Part shown: piece by piece, positions 9,696 to 18,461 of the stretch
Numbering within the stretch: the stretch's first letter is position 1
Layout of the letters: the number at the start of each line of letters is the position of its first letter
Assembly (NCBI RefSeq): GCF_003054045.1
Contig: NZ_QBKH01000005.1
Coordinates: 62,001 to 126,000 of the forward strand
DNA: 64,000 nucleotides
Reading direction: 5' to 3'
DNA from: Sphingobacterium faecium
GTDB lineage: Bacteria > Bacteroidota > Bacteroidia > Sphingobacteriales > Sphingobacteriaceae
Made by a program: the position numbers and the translations under genes
The notes under the pieces: generated by a model
Database searches by the model: none
What the model was told of the DNA's origin: nothing
The model's input: the letters and a program-made list of their open reading frames with translations, nothing else

Positions 9696-10928
9696 CTAAT
9701 TCTCCTTTTCGTTTTGAGTTCCTAATACTTCATTAAATAGTGCTAACAATTCTTCCGATGGTGACTGATCATTATTTCTGTGACGGTAATAATCGGCGAA
9801 ATTTTCGTTAATGCTCTTACTTCTTCTGGATACGAGGACTTCTTGTTGTCCATCACGGCGACTATGTACTTCGGGAATGAGGTAGATTATACTAGGATGA
9901 CTATCTTCAATGCGCTTTCTCTCTGCTTGTGTCAACGATATTTCGGAGACAAGTGTTAGTTCAACTAAACAATCCTGATGAGCTTCTAACCAGTCGATAG
10001 CATCAGATACTGTGTCAAATTTTTTACGAATTAGTTGCTTACTTGCTTTTAAGGTAACCGTTTTATACCTAACCTCTTTTTGAGGCTCTAAAGTGACAAT
10101 AACAACATGTTTATCTTGTCCAGCTTCTGAAAAGGAATAACATAGAGGGCTGCTAGAATAGACAACTGGCGCTTGATGTCCACCGATTTCCTGATAGCGA
10201 TGCAGATGGCCAAGTGCCGTATATTGTATTTGTGAAGGAATACAGTCTGTGAAAACGGTATCAGCAAAACCGATCCTTAGGGGTTTCTCTCCTTCGGGTT
10301 CTTCTAGGACAGGACCACCTTTTTTGTTCATGTATAAATGTGATACTAAGATATTGGCACCGTTGGAATCGCAGTATTGGTCGGCCAAAGATTGCCATTT
10401 TTGAGTGAGTACTTCATTAAGTCCCAACTGTTCATCTTCTCCTAAATATTCTTTTAACCGATGTTCATTGGCAAAAGCTGTTACAATAATTCGGAGCGGA
10501 AAATCTAGATGAGGCAATTTAATTTCAAGAAAACCGACATCACCTTTACTAATCTCAAAACCATTTTCAATCTGATAAGGGGCAAATCGCATATTGGGCT
10601 TACCGGCAAATAGAATACCGCAGTCTCTCGCCAAACTATCTGGAGCATCTATACGATCGGGAGAGTCATGGTTGCCTGCAATAGCAATAACTGGCCTAGT
10701 GCCATTATTGGTCAGGCGTTTAAGTGTTTTATAAAGCAGTTCAATGGCTTCGACGGGAGGGTTAAAGGCATCAAATAGATCTCCAGCAACAAGAATAACG
10801 TCTATTTGCTCCTGATCTGCGATTGCAATAATTTCTTCCAGTACTGCTTTTTGTTCATCAAACCTGGAGAAATAATCCAACCGTTTACCTAAATGCCAAT
10901 CGGCTGTATGTAAAATTTTTAGCGACAT
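9696..10928 (-). CDS. sbcD: Exonuclease SbcD (Mre11-like nuclease subunit)
   Basis: This metallophosphoesterase subunit of SbcCD carries all the phosphoesterase motifs in order: HTADWHLGK (residues 7-15), VAGDLFD, AGNHDSP, ILVSHLYM and TALGHLHR. These provide the two-metal (usually Mn2+) active site. The C-terminal capping domain runs from about 290 to 380. Length 410 is normal. It is the first gene of the leftward sbcD-sbcC pair. Its promoter region is shared with the divergent hydrolase gene at 11037. Confidence 0.96.
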   Translation of the reverse strand: MSLKILHTADWHLGKRLDYFSRFDEQKAVLEEIIAIADQEQIDVILVAGDLFDAFNPPVEAIELLYKTLKRLTNNGTRPVIAIAGNHDSPDRIDAPDSLARDCGILFAGKPNMRFAPYQIENGFEISKGDVGFLEIKLPHLDFPLRIIVTAFANEHRLKEYLGEDEQLGLNEVLTQKWQSLADQYCDSNGANILVSHLYMNKKGGPVLEEPEGEKPLRIGFADTVFTDCIPSQIQYTALGHLHRYQEIGGHQAPVVYSSSPLCYSFSEAGQDKHVVIVTLEPQKEVRYKTVTLKASKQLIRKKFDTVSDAIDWLEAHQDCLVELTLVSEISLTQAERKRIEDSHPSIIYLIPEVHSRRDGQQEVLVSRRSKSINENFADYYRHRNNDQSPSEELLALFNEVLGTQNEKEN

Positions 10929-11000
10929 GTTTTACTCGTAAAAACTTAAAATTACCTCGAATTTTCTATAAAAAAGAAGTTAATTAATATTAATATCTAT

Positions 11001-11030
11001 TTTGCTGATTCAGAATAAAATGTATTTTTG
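11001..11030 (+). promoter_or_regulatory. Promoter of the alpha/beta hydrolase gene
   Basis: TTTG at 11001-11004, an 18-bp spacer and TATTTTTG at 11023-11030 match the Bacteroidota -33/-7 consensus very well. Transcription would start at about 11034-11037, practically at the ATG at 11037. Confidence 0.65.
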
Positions 11031-11036
11031 TTTCTT

Positions 11037-11759
11037 ATGCATATAACGAAAGATCGCAATCCATATCCATTTTTGGTTTTTAACCTTGTTTTAATCTTAT
11101 TTTTTAGCATCCTGAACCAGGATTGTCAAGCTCAATTGAAAGCTATAAAAGGAGAGACCGCTTATCCATTTTTACTCAATCTGCCCGAAGGAGAGGCTAC
11201 TACAAAACAGCCTATTCTTATATTTTTACACGGAAGAAGCCTTTCAGGAACCAACTTGGACCGTGTCAAAAGGTATGGCGTATTGTATGCAATGGATAAA
11301 GGGCAAGAAGTACCGGGGATAATTATAGCTCCCCAATCTAGAGGTGGCTGGGATCCTGACAAAGTCATGGAGATCGTGGATTATGTGATCGAGCATTATA
11401 ATGCAGATGCAGATCGCGTTTATGTTTGTGGCATGAGTATGGGAGGTTATGGAACCATGGATGTAGCAGGAAAGTATCCTGATCGTATCGCAGCAGCTGT
11501 AGCCATATGTGGTGGAGGAAGTGTTAAATATGCCGACAATCTAAGTCAGGTACCCCTATGGGTGCAACATGGTAATCGTGATCGAGCCGTACCGATGTCC
11601 GAGTCAAAAAAAATCGTCAATGCCATAAAGAAAGCGGATCCTGACGCTGATGTTACCTTAACCATTATACCGGGAGGTACACATGGTAGTGTAGAAAATT
11701 TGTTCCATAAAGACGAGATCTACAATTGGCTTTTTAAACATAATCGCAAAGGCACCTAA
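11037..11759 (+). CDS. Secreted alpha/beta hydrolase (esterase/peptidase-like)
   Basis: A hydrophobic N-terminal segment ending in CQAQ suggests export by the Sec pathway. The mature part is a compact alpha/beta hydrolase: oxyanion region FLHGRSLSG, nucleophile elbow CGMSMGGYG, acid in GNRDRAVP and His in GGTHGSV. It resembles the prolyl-oligopeptidase/phospholipase-like branch, but the substrate is unknown. I chose ATG at 11037 rather than TTG at 11028, because the TTG lies inside the predicted -7 box. Confidence 0.85.
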   Translation: MHITKDRNPYPFLVFNLVLILFFSILNQDCQAQLKAIKGETAYPFLLNLPEGEATTKQPILIFLHGRSLSGTNLDRVKRYGVLYAMDKGQEVPGIIIAPQSRGGWDPDKVMEIVDYVIEHYNADADRVYVCGMSMGGYGTMDVAGKYPDRIAAAVAICGGGSVKYADNLSQVPLWVQHGNRDRAVPMSESKKIVNAIKKADPDADVTLTIIPGGTHGSVENLFHKDEIYNWLFKHNRKGT

Positions 11760-12024
11760 ACAATAACTCCTATTTTTTGTTTTGAGCTATGTCAAATATT
11801 ACACAAGAGGGTAATTTTAAAATTTATTTTCAATCTAAATTACAAGATACCACAATCGATTGATTTACGATTTTAACAATACTTCGAATGGTTAAATAGA
11901 ATTTTTGTAAAACGATATGTTAAATTTTGTTAAATTTTAGAGTTTCGCAATAATTCATTGTTTCCATAAAAAATCAAACATGTCAACACTCTTGTTAAGA
12001 GTATATTAAGTTTTTGTTAAGTGC
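11760..12024 (+). other. Gene-free region upstream of the TonB-dependent receptor
   Basis: No open frame of note. It is AT-rich and holds most of a cluster of GTTAA repeats described separately. I see no clear terminator for the hydrolase gene. Confidence 0.6.
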
Positions 12025-12037
12025 TTTCAATGTTAAA
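11891..12037 (+). repeat. Cluster of six GTTAA direct repeats before the receptor promoter
   Basis: GTTAA occurs at 11891, 11919, 11929, 11994, 12016 and 12032, all in the same orientation. Two copies form a perfect tandem 10-bp repeat (GTTAAATTTT twice, 11919-11938). The last copy lies between the -33 and -7 elements. This is many more than expected for a 147-bp stretch and could be a regulator-binding array. Confidence 0.45.
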
Positions 12038-12054
12038 TTCTCTTTTTACTTTTG
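12025..12054 (+). promoter_or_regulatory. Promoter of the TonB-dependent receptor gene
   Basis: TTTC at 12025-12028, an 18-bp spacer and TACTTTTG at 12047-12054 match the Bacteroidota promoter pattern. The predicted start near 12059 gives a leader of about 25 nt. Confidence 0.6.
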
Positions 12055-12083
12055 CGGCATAACTATTAACAAAAATTTTCTTT

Positions 12084-15000
12084 ATGAAAAGACCCTTACT
12101 CTTTTTTGCGCTTGTATTAGCAAGTTATGGTACCATTCATGCTCAAGTAACCACGAGTAGTGTGACTGGGATTGTAAAAGAATCCTCAGGTCAAGTGACA
12201 TCTGGAGCAACGATTAAAGCCACTCACGTTCCTTCAGGTACGGTTTATTCGAGTGCAGCAAATGCAGCTGGACGCTTTAATTTAGCCAATATGCGTGTTG
12301 GAGGCCCATACAAGATCGTTGTTACTTTTATCGGGCAACAGCCAGTTACGTATGAAAACATTTACTTACAATTAGGTGAAGCTTTCGTTCTTAACCCAAT
12401 ATTTGGCACATCTTCAACGAACCTAGATGAAGTTGTCATCACAGGAAGAAAAACAAGTTCAGATAAAACTGGTACTTCGACAAGCATTGGTCAAAAGCAA
12501 ATTCTTGAATTGCCTCAAATCAATAGAAGTATAACAGATTTTACAAAATTAACGCCTCAAGCAAATGGAAATTCATTTGCAGGTCGTGATGCTCGATATA
12601 ATAATCTTCAAATCGATGGTGCTAATTTTAATAATGGATTTGGAATAAGTGGAAGTCCGTTACCTGGTGGTAATTCTCAACCGATCTCATTAGACGCGAT
12701 TGAACAAATTTCAGTTAATATAGCTCCATTTGATATTACGCAGTCAGGCTTTACTGGAGCCGGAATCAATGCTGTAACAAAATCTGGTACTAATAAAATT
12801 GAAGGATCTGCTTATTATTTTCTTCAGAATCAAAATCTTCAAGGACGAAAAATCAAAGATGTCACTTTAGAGAAGATAGATGCTGCTAAAAAGAATTTTG
12901 GATTTCGCTTAGGAGGGCCAATTGTAAAAGATAAATTATATTTATTTGTTAATGCAGAACGAGAAGAGGCAACAGGAGCAAATGCTTCAGGCGCAAACCT
13001 TTGGAAAGCATCAGAAAATGGTGTTTCGGATCCAGATAATAATATCGCAAGAACAAAAAGATCTGATTTAGAAAATGTACGTAACCACTTGATCAATCAA
13101 TGGGGGTATGATCCTGGTCGCTATGAAGGATACGCTGATGAAGCCAAAGAAGAAAGTACTAAGTTTTTAGTACGATTGGATTGGAATATCAATGATAAGC
13201 ATAAATTAGCGGTTCGCTATAATCAAGTGGTTGGTAATTCGATGCAAGTGGCTAATGCAAGTTCTGGACCTCAACCAAGAAGTCAAACTGCTCGCGTTAG
13301 TGAAAATTCGATCACATTTGAAAACGGAAATTACGCCTTTAAAAATGTAGTTCGTTCGATTACAGCAGAATTAAACAGTAATTTTAGTTCTCGACTATCC
13401 AATCAATTTTTAGCTACTTATACCCGTATTCAAGATACCAGAAGTACTCCAAGCAAACAACTTTTTCCATTTGTAGACATTTTTGATGGTTCTGCAACTG
13501 GTAATAATTATATGAGTTTTGGTACAGAATTATTTTCATACAATAATGATGTCATAAACAATAACTACTCCATTACAAATAATTTAACGCTTCAAGCAGA
13601 TAAGCATACATTTACCTTTGGTGGAGCTTTTGAAATTCAAAATTTTGGAAATAGCTACACACGTATGGGGACTTCATATTATCGATACGCCTCAGTTGAT
13701 GATTTCTTAAAAACAGGAACTCCTAATGAGGTTGCACCGATAATGTTTGGCTTAACCTATCCATACGAAGGACAGGATACTTACTCGAGAATTAATTTTG
13801 GTTTAGCATCACTGTATGCGCAAGATAAATGGGCTGTAGCGAATAATTTCACTTTAACATACGGTGTTAGAGCTGAATTGCCCATCTATATGAATAAGCT
13901 GACAGCAAATCCGTCAATTGATGCATTAAGATTGCTAGATATTAATGGTAATCCTAAAAATTATGATTCGGGACTTTGGCCGAAATCAAATCTTTTAATT
14001 TCTCCAAGAATTGGATTCAATTATGATGTATTCCATGATCGTTCTTTAGTATTACGTGGAGGAACAGGTTTCTTCTCTGGACGTGTTCCTTTTGTTTGGT
14101 TGACCAATATGCCAACGAATGCTGGAGTGCTCCAAAATACAATTGAACCAGGAGGATATAGTGCAGTAGCTGGTTGGATCAATAATGTAAACTTCAACAC
14201 TGATCCATATTACCACTTAAATAATGTACCAAAAGGTGCTGAAAATGTATTTATTAAAACACCAAATGATGGCGCACCTTCTTCGTTTGCTCTTGTAGAT
14301 AGAGACTTCAAGATGCCAATGGTATGGCGTACTAGTATTGGTGCTGATTATAAAATCCCGAACACACCATTAGTGTTAACAGGAGATTTTATGTATACGA
14401 AAGATGTTAACGCAATTTTTCAATTAGGAGCTAACAGAAGAACCCCAAATACATTCTTGAATTATGGTTCTTCAACAGAAACTGGTGATTACGGAGATAA
14501 CAGAGCATTTTATCCAACTGGCGTAAATGCTAGTGCATATAATAGTAAGGTTGGAGCCAATAGTGCAACGGTTTTGACAAACACAAATGTAAAAGGCTTT
14601 GCAACAAGCGCTACACTTGGAGTAACTGTTCCTAATTATAAAGGTTTTAATGGAAGCGTTTTCTACACGTACTCGAATGCAAAAGAAGTTTCTGCAAATG
14701 CTGGATCTAGCGCAAGTTCAGCTTGGGGAGGCTCGGCAACAGTGAATGGTCCCAACGATCAAATCTTGCACCCTTCCGCATTCGCAATTCCTCATCGTTT
14801 GATGGCAAATGTGAGTTACCGAATTGAATATGCAAATACGTTAGCAACAACTATTGGTGTTTATTATAATGGAGCGTCGCAAGGCCGTTTCTCTTACACT
14901 TATAATACAGATATCAATAGAGATGGTATAAATAATGATTTAATTTATCTACCAAAAGATTTGAATACGTTAACTTTTGTCGATCGTGTAGACGCAAATG

Positions 15001-15467
15001 GGAAAGTAGTATTCACTGAAAAACAACAAAGAGATGCTTTGGCTTCATTTGTAAAAGAAAATGGATTAGATAAATATAGTGGCAAATATTTACCGAGAAA
15101 TGGTTTTTTAATGCCATGGTTAAACCGCTTCGATGTAAAAGTCTTGCAGGATGTCTTCACAAATATTGGTGGTCGTAGAAATACTTTGCAGCTAAGTTTA
15201 GATGTGATCAATTTTGGAAACCTATTAAGTAAAAATGCTGGCGTTCAAAGTCGTCTAAACAATTCGCAATTATTGTATGGAAACAAAATGATCCCAGGAG
15301 TAAGTAGCGGAAAACCAGTATTAAATGCTGCTTCAACACCAGCAAATGGAATTCCAGAATTCAATATGAATGCGATCAATGGGGAATTGCCAACTAATCC
15401 TTTCCAAAACGTAAGTACATTAAGTACAACTTGGCAAATGCAGTTAGGGGTTAGATATATATTTTAA
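12084..15467 (+). CDS. Oar-like TonB-dependent outer-membrane receptor
   Basis: This 1127-residue protein has a signal peptide (cleavage near HAQ, residue 21), a carboxypeptidase-regulatory-like beta domain (about 23-110), a plug domain (about 130-235, with NNLQIDGANFNN and the TKSGTNKIEGSAYYF border) and a long beta barrel ending in the aromatic residues RYIF. This is the Oar/TonB-receptor layout with a non-SusC plug, and no susD follows. The ligand is unknown. The gene is monocistronic, with its own promoter and terminator. Confidence 0.92.
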   Translation: MKRPLLFFALVLASYGTIHAQVTTSSVTGIVKESSGQVTSGATIKATHVPSGTVYSSAANAAGRFNLANMRVGGPYKIVVTFIGQQPVTYENIYLQLGEAFVLNPIFGTSSTNLDEVVITGRKTSSDKTGTSTSIGQKQILELPQINRSITDFTKLTPQANGNSFAGRDARYNNLQIDGANFNNGFGISGSPLPGGNSQPISLDAIEQISVNIAPFDITQSGFTGAGINAVTKSGTNKIEGSAYYFLQNQNLQGRKIKDVTLEKIDAAKKNFGFRLGGPIVKDKLYLFVNAEREEATGANASGANLWKASENGVSDPDNNIARTKRSDLENVRNHLINQWGYDPGRYEGYADEAKEESTKFLVRLDWNINDKHKLAVRYNQVVGNSMQVANASSGPQPRSQTARVSENSITFENGNYAFKNVVRSITAELNSNFSSRLSNQFLATYTRIQDTRSTPSKQLFPFVDIFDGSATGNNYMSFGTELFSYNNDVINNNYSITNNLTLQADKHTFTFGGAFEIQNFGNSYTRMGTSYYRYASVDDFLKTGTPNEVAPIMFGLTYPYEGQDTYSRINFGLASLYAQDKWAVANNFTLTYGVRAELPIYMNKLTANPSIDALRLLDINGNPKNYDSGLWPKSNLLISPRIGFNYDVFHDRSLVLRGGTGFFSGRVPFVWLTNMPTNAGVLQNTIEPGGYSAVAGWINNVNFNTDPYYHLNNVPKGAENVFIKTPNDGAPSSFALVDRDFKMPMVWRTSIGADYKIPNTPLVLTGDFMYTKDVNAIFQLGANRRTPNTFLNYGSSTETGDYGDNRAFYPTGVNASAYNSKVGANSATVLTNTNVKGFATSATLGVTVPNYKGFNGSVFYTYSNAKEVSANAGSSASSAWGGSATVNGPNDQILHPSAFAIPHRLMANVSYRIEYANTLATTIGVYYNGASQGRFSYTYNTDINRDGINNDLIYLPKDLNTLTFVDRVDANGKVVFTEKQQRDALASFVKENGLDKYSGKYLPRNGFLMPWLNRFDVKVLQDVFTNIGGRRNTLQLSLDVINFGNLLSKNAGVQSRLNNSQLLYGNKMIPGVSSGKPVLNAASTPANGIPEFNMNAINGELPTNPFQNVSTLSTTWQMQLGVRYIF

Positions 15468-15507
15468 TTGGTTTTAGATATATAGTAATAAATTACTTAA
15501 AATAGAA

Positions 15508-15545
15508 GGGTGTTGTTAGCTTACTAGCAACACCCTGTTTTTTTA
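15508..15545 (+). terminator. Intrinsic terminator after the TonB-dependent receptor
   Basis: A 12-bp stem GGGTGTTGTTAG/CTAGCAACACCC (one G-T pair) with a CTTA loop is followed by a T-run. Confidence 0.9.
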
Positions 15546-15679
15546 CATATTAAGATCCACTTTGTATCCTTTCTAAAAATATACAAAGATTATAGTCTTA
15601 AACAAATACACAAGTTTTAACAGATTATTGTCTATAATTCTCTCTTTGTTGAGATAGCTTTTAATTACAGAAATCATGA
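15546..15679. other. Gene-free spacer between convergent genes
   Basis: The 353 bp between the receptor and lgt stop codons contain only two terminator hairpins and this AT-rich spacer. I see no open frame, RNA gene or promoter with both elements here. Confidence 0.6.
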
Positions 15680-15717
15680 AAAAAGGATCAAATTTCTGAT
15701 GAGTTTTGATCCTTTTT
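15680..15717 (-). terminator. Probable terminator of lgt
   Basis: AAAAAGGATCAAA pairs with TTTTGATCCTTTTT around an 11-nt loop. It lies about 100 bp after the lgt stop codon and is followed by T residues on both strands. Confidence 0.7.
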
Positions 15718-15820
15718 CGCTTAATCTAACAAAGCGTCGAAATTTTATTTGTTGTCAATCTAGTAAAATTGACTTTTGATACAGCCTCTTTTATGTTATT
15801 AAATTTTAGAAATCTCCTGC

Positions 15821-16645
15821 TTAGCGTTTCACCTCTTTTGGCTTTCTAAACATAAAATAGAGGCCTCCTAGTATAAAAGGAATACTTAAAAGCTGTCCCA
15901 TATTTAGTGCCATACCTTGTTCAAATTCCTCTTGATCTATTTTAAAAGTTTCTAGATAAAGGCGGGCGGAGAAAAGTAATACAAAGAAGAGTCCCATTAA
16001 AGCACCTGGCTTCTGCATTTTTTTGCTCTTAAATAGGTAAGCAATAATAAAAAAGATGATGATGTAAGCAATAGCTTCATAAAGTTGTCCTGGGTGACGG
16101 GGCACTTGATCTACATGATCAAAAACAACCGCCCATGGTTTATCCGTTGGTGTACCAATAATCTCAGAATTGAAAAAGTTACCCAAACGAATAAATGCTC
16201 CTGCAATAGGTACGACAACCACCAAACGATCTGCTAACCACAGAAAATTTGTTTTCGTTTTTCTACAGAATAAATATAATGCAGTCAATATACCAATTGC
16301 ACCACCATGGCTAGCCAATCCTGCAAATCCAGTCATCTGAAATTGACCGTTTACAAATTTAAAGGGCAGTACCATCTCCCACAAATGGTCTTTATAATAA
16401 TCGAATTCATAAAATAGACAATGACCTAATCTTGCGCCAATTAAAGTGCCTAGAAAGATATAAATACTCAATTGATCCAATAATTCTTGACTCTTATTTT
16501 CATCTCTAAATATTTTAAGCATGATCATATACGATACTGCAAACGCCGCTAACCAACATAATGCATAGTAACGAAGACCAAAAGTGCCGATTTTAAATAT
16601 TTCAGGATCTAAATTCCAATGTATGACGCTGAATAAATTCTCCAT
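15821..16645 (-). CDS. lgt: Prolipoprotein diacylglyceryl transferase
   Basis: This membrane enzyme transfers diacylglycerol from phosphatidylglycerol to the lipobox cysteine of prelipoproteins, the first step for every lipoprotein in this window. Length 274 is normal. Family motifs are seen: GARLGHCLFYE, GLASHGGAIG, IRLGNFFNSEIIG and HPGQLYEAI, separated by about seven hydrophobic segments. It is monocistronic and leftward. The promoter was not identified with confidence. Confidence 0.96.
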   Translation of the reverse strand: MENLFSVIHWNLDPEIFKIGTFGLRYYALCWLAAFAVSYMIMLKIFRDENKSQELLDQLSIYIFLGTLIGARLGHCLFYEFDYYKDHLWEMVLPFKFVNGQFQMTGFAGLASHGGAIGILTALYLFCRKTKTNFLWLADRLVVVVPIAGAFIRLGNFFNSEIIGTPTDKPWAVVFDHVDQVPRHPGQLYEAIAYIIIFFIIAYLFKSKKMQKPGALMGLFFVLLFSARLYLETFKIDQEEFEQGMALNMGQLLSIPFILGGLYFMFRKPKEVKR

Positions 16646-16776
16646 ATTGTCTGTTAATTTTTTACAAGCGTAAATATAATGTTTAAAATCATTTTCATAT
16701 CATCATTTACTAGGAATAAAGCTAAAAAAGCAACAAAAGTGCCCATTATGGGCGCAGATGAAATAAATTCAATTTT

Positions 16777-16784
16777 TACTTTTG
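16777..16784 (+). promoter_or_regulatory. Possible -7 box for the M42 aminopeptidase gene
   Basis: TACTTTTG matches TAnnTTTG; no TTTG element is seen at the right distance upstream. The leader would be about 45 nt. Confidence 0.35.
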
Positions 16785-16833
16785 TGGTTACTATAATTTT
16801 TCATAATTTGACGTCGGAAATAAAATTTGGAGC

Positions 16834-17949
16834 ATGGCAGACAAGAAGAAGAAAGAAAATAAACATATTTCAATAGTAACAAAGGACTCGATTTCTTTTT
16901 TTGAAAAATATATTAATAATCCATCACCAACTGGATTTGAATGGGAGGGACAGCGCTTGTGGTTAGATTATTTGAAGCCATATGTCGATGAAACATTTAC
17001 TGATAATTATGGTACTGCTGTAGGGGTGATCAATCCTCAAGCTGATTATAAAGTAGTTATAGAAGCACATGCTGATGAGATCTCCTGGTTTATTAATTAC
17101 ATCACAAAAGATGGATTAATTTATGTTATTCGCAATGGAGGATCTGATCATCAAATCGCTCCATCCAAGAAAGTAAATATTCATACCGATAAGGGGATTG
17201 TAAAAGCAGTATTCGGTTGGCCTGCAATTCACACACGTTCAGGCGAGAAAGAAGAAGCACCTACTTTAAAAAATATCTTCCTAGATTGCGGTTGTATTTC
17301 CAAGGAAGAAGTAGAAGCATTGGGTATTCATGTCGGTTGCGTAGTAACTTATGAAGATGAATTCAGTATTCTGAATAACCGTTACTACGTAGGTCGGGCG
17401 ATGGACAACCGTGCTGGTGGTTTTATGATTGCAGAGGTAGCGCGTTTACTCAAAGAAAATAATAAAAAATTGCCATTTGGCTTGTATATAGTGAACTCTG
17501 TACAAGAAGAAATCGGTCTACGTGGCGCTGAAATGATCGCACAACGTATCAAACCCAATGTTGCAATCGTCACAGATGTGACACACGATACGCAAACCCC
17601 GATGATCAACAAAATCACGCAAGGTGATCTGTCATCTGGAGGAGGACCTGTATTATCATATGCACCAGCCGTACAGATTAATCTAAACAAATTGTTGGTT
17701 CAGGTTGCAGAAAAAAATGAAATTCCTTTTCAACGTCAAGCTTCGTCACGATCTACGGGTACGGACACCGACGCATTTGCATACAGTAACGGAGGTGTGC
17801 CATCTGCTTTGATTTCCTTACCTTTACGCTATATGCATACTACTGTAGAAATGGTGCATAAAGAAGATGTGGACAATGTGATCCGATTGATTTATGAGAC
17901 ATTATTGAATATTGAAGCAGGACAGGACTTTAGAACTTTTAGTAATTAA
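16834..17949 (+). CDS. M42 family metallo-aminopeptidase
   Basis: This cytoplasmic di-metal (zinc or cobalt) aminopeptidase of the glutamyl aminopeptidase/FrvX type has 371 residues. Metal and catalytic motifs appear in order: IEAHADEISW, AMDNRAGG, VQEEIGLRGA, VTDVTHD and LRYMHTTVEMV. The inserted beta domain between about residues 85 and 185 is normal for M42 and supports the large oligomers formed by this family. Its likely role is peptide turnover. A short Lys-rich N-terminus follows the ATG. A DUF3467 gene follows after 38 bp. Confidence 0.93.
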   Translation: MADKKKKENKHISIVTKDSISFFEKYINNPSPTGFEWEGQRLWLDYLKPYVDETFTDNYGTAVGVINPQADYKVVIEAHADEISWFINYITKDGLIYVIRNGGSDHQIAPSKKVNIHTDKGIVKAVFGWPAIHTRSGEKEEAPTLKNIFLDCGCISKEEVEALGIHVGCVVTYEDEFSILNNRYYVGRAMDNRAGGFMIAEVARLLKENNKKLPFGLYIVNSVQEEIGLRGAEMIAQRIKPNVAIVTDVTHDTQTPMINKITQGDLSSGGGPVLSYAPAVQINLNKLLVQVAEKNEIPFQRQASSRSTGTDTDAFAYSNGGVPSALISLPLRYMHTTVEMVHKEDVDNVIRLIYETLLNIEAGQDFRTFSN

Positions 17950-17987
17950 TAGAAAAACATATATTTCAAATACTTATAATAAATTTT

Positions 17988-18320
17988 ATGGAAAATAATC
18001 AAAATCAAAACGAATTGAGTATCGAGTTGACAGAAGAAGTAGCAGAAGGAATCTACTCAAATCTAGCGATCATTACACATTCAAACACAGAATTTGTGAT
18101 TGACTTCGTACGTGTAATGCCAGGTGTGCCGAAAGCTAAAGTGAAATCTAGAATCGTTTTGACACCAGAACATGCTAAACGTTTGTTAGGTGCATTACAA
18201 GATAACGTTATCCGCTTTGACGCTATTGCTGCCGCTGGAAACCAAACTACTGATGCAGAAGTAATCGGTGGTGATCCAACTGTTGCGTTCCCTTTTGGTG
18301 GAACAACAGGTCAAGCGTAA
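17988..18320 (+). CDS. DUF3467 domain-containing protein
   Basis: This 110-residue protein contains the full DUF3467 signature: ELTEEVAEGIYSNLAIITHS, then FVIDFVRVMPG, and TPEHAKRLLGALQDN. The family is widespread and its function is unknown. The C-terminal 25 residues are Gly/Ala-rich and probably flexible. It may be cotranscribed with the M42 peptidase 38 bp upstream and ends before a perfect hairpin terminator. Confidence 0.88.
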   Translation: MENNQNQNELSIELTEEVAEGIYSNLAIITHSNTEFVIDFVRVMPGVPKAKVKSRIVLTPEHAKRLLGALQDNVIRFDAIAAAGNQTTDAEVIGGDPTVAFPFGGTTGQA

Positions 18321-18356
18321 TTTTTCGCATTGCAAAATGCAATAAATCAGCTTTTT

Positions 18357-18394
18357 AAAAGAGCTATAGCCTGCGGCTATAGCTCTTTTTCTTT
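18357..18394 (+). terminator. Intrinsic terminator after the DUF3467 gene
   Basis: A perfect 15-bp stem AAAAGAGCTATAGCC and its complement around a 3-nt loop is followed by a T-run. Confidence 0.92.
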
Positions 18395-18461
18395 TAAAAC
18401 CAAATAACTGAGCTTTTAGGCTTGAATTTTGTTTAAATTTAAGTCACTAAAATTATATTGT

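Noticed and set aside
16679..16876. 65-codon plus-strand frame upstream of the M42 peptidase
   Set aside because: It overlaps the well-supported start of the M42 gene in another frame, crosses its predicted promoter and has no recognisable domain.
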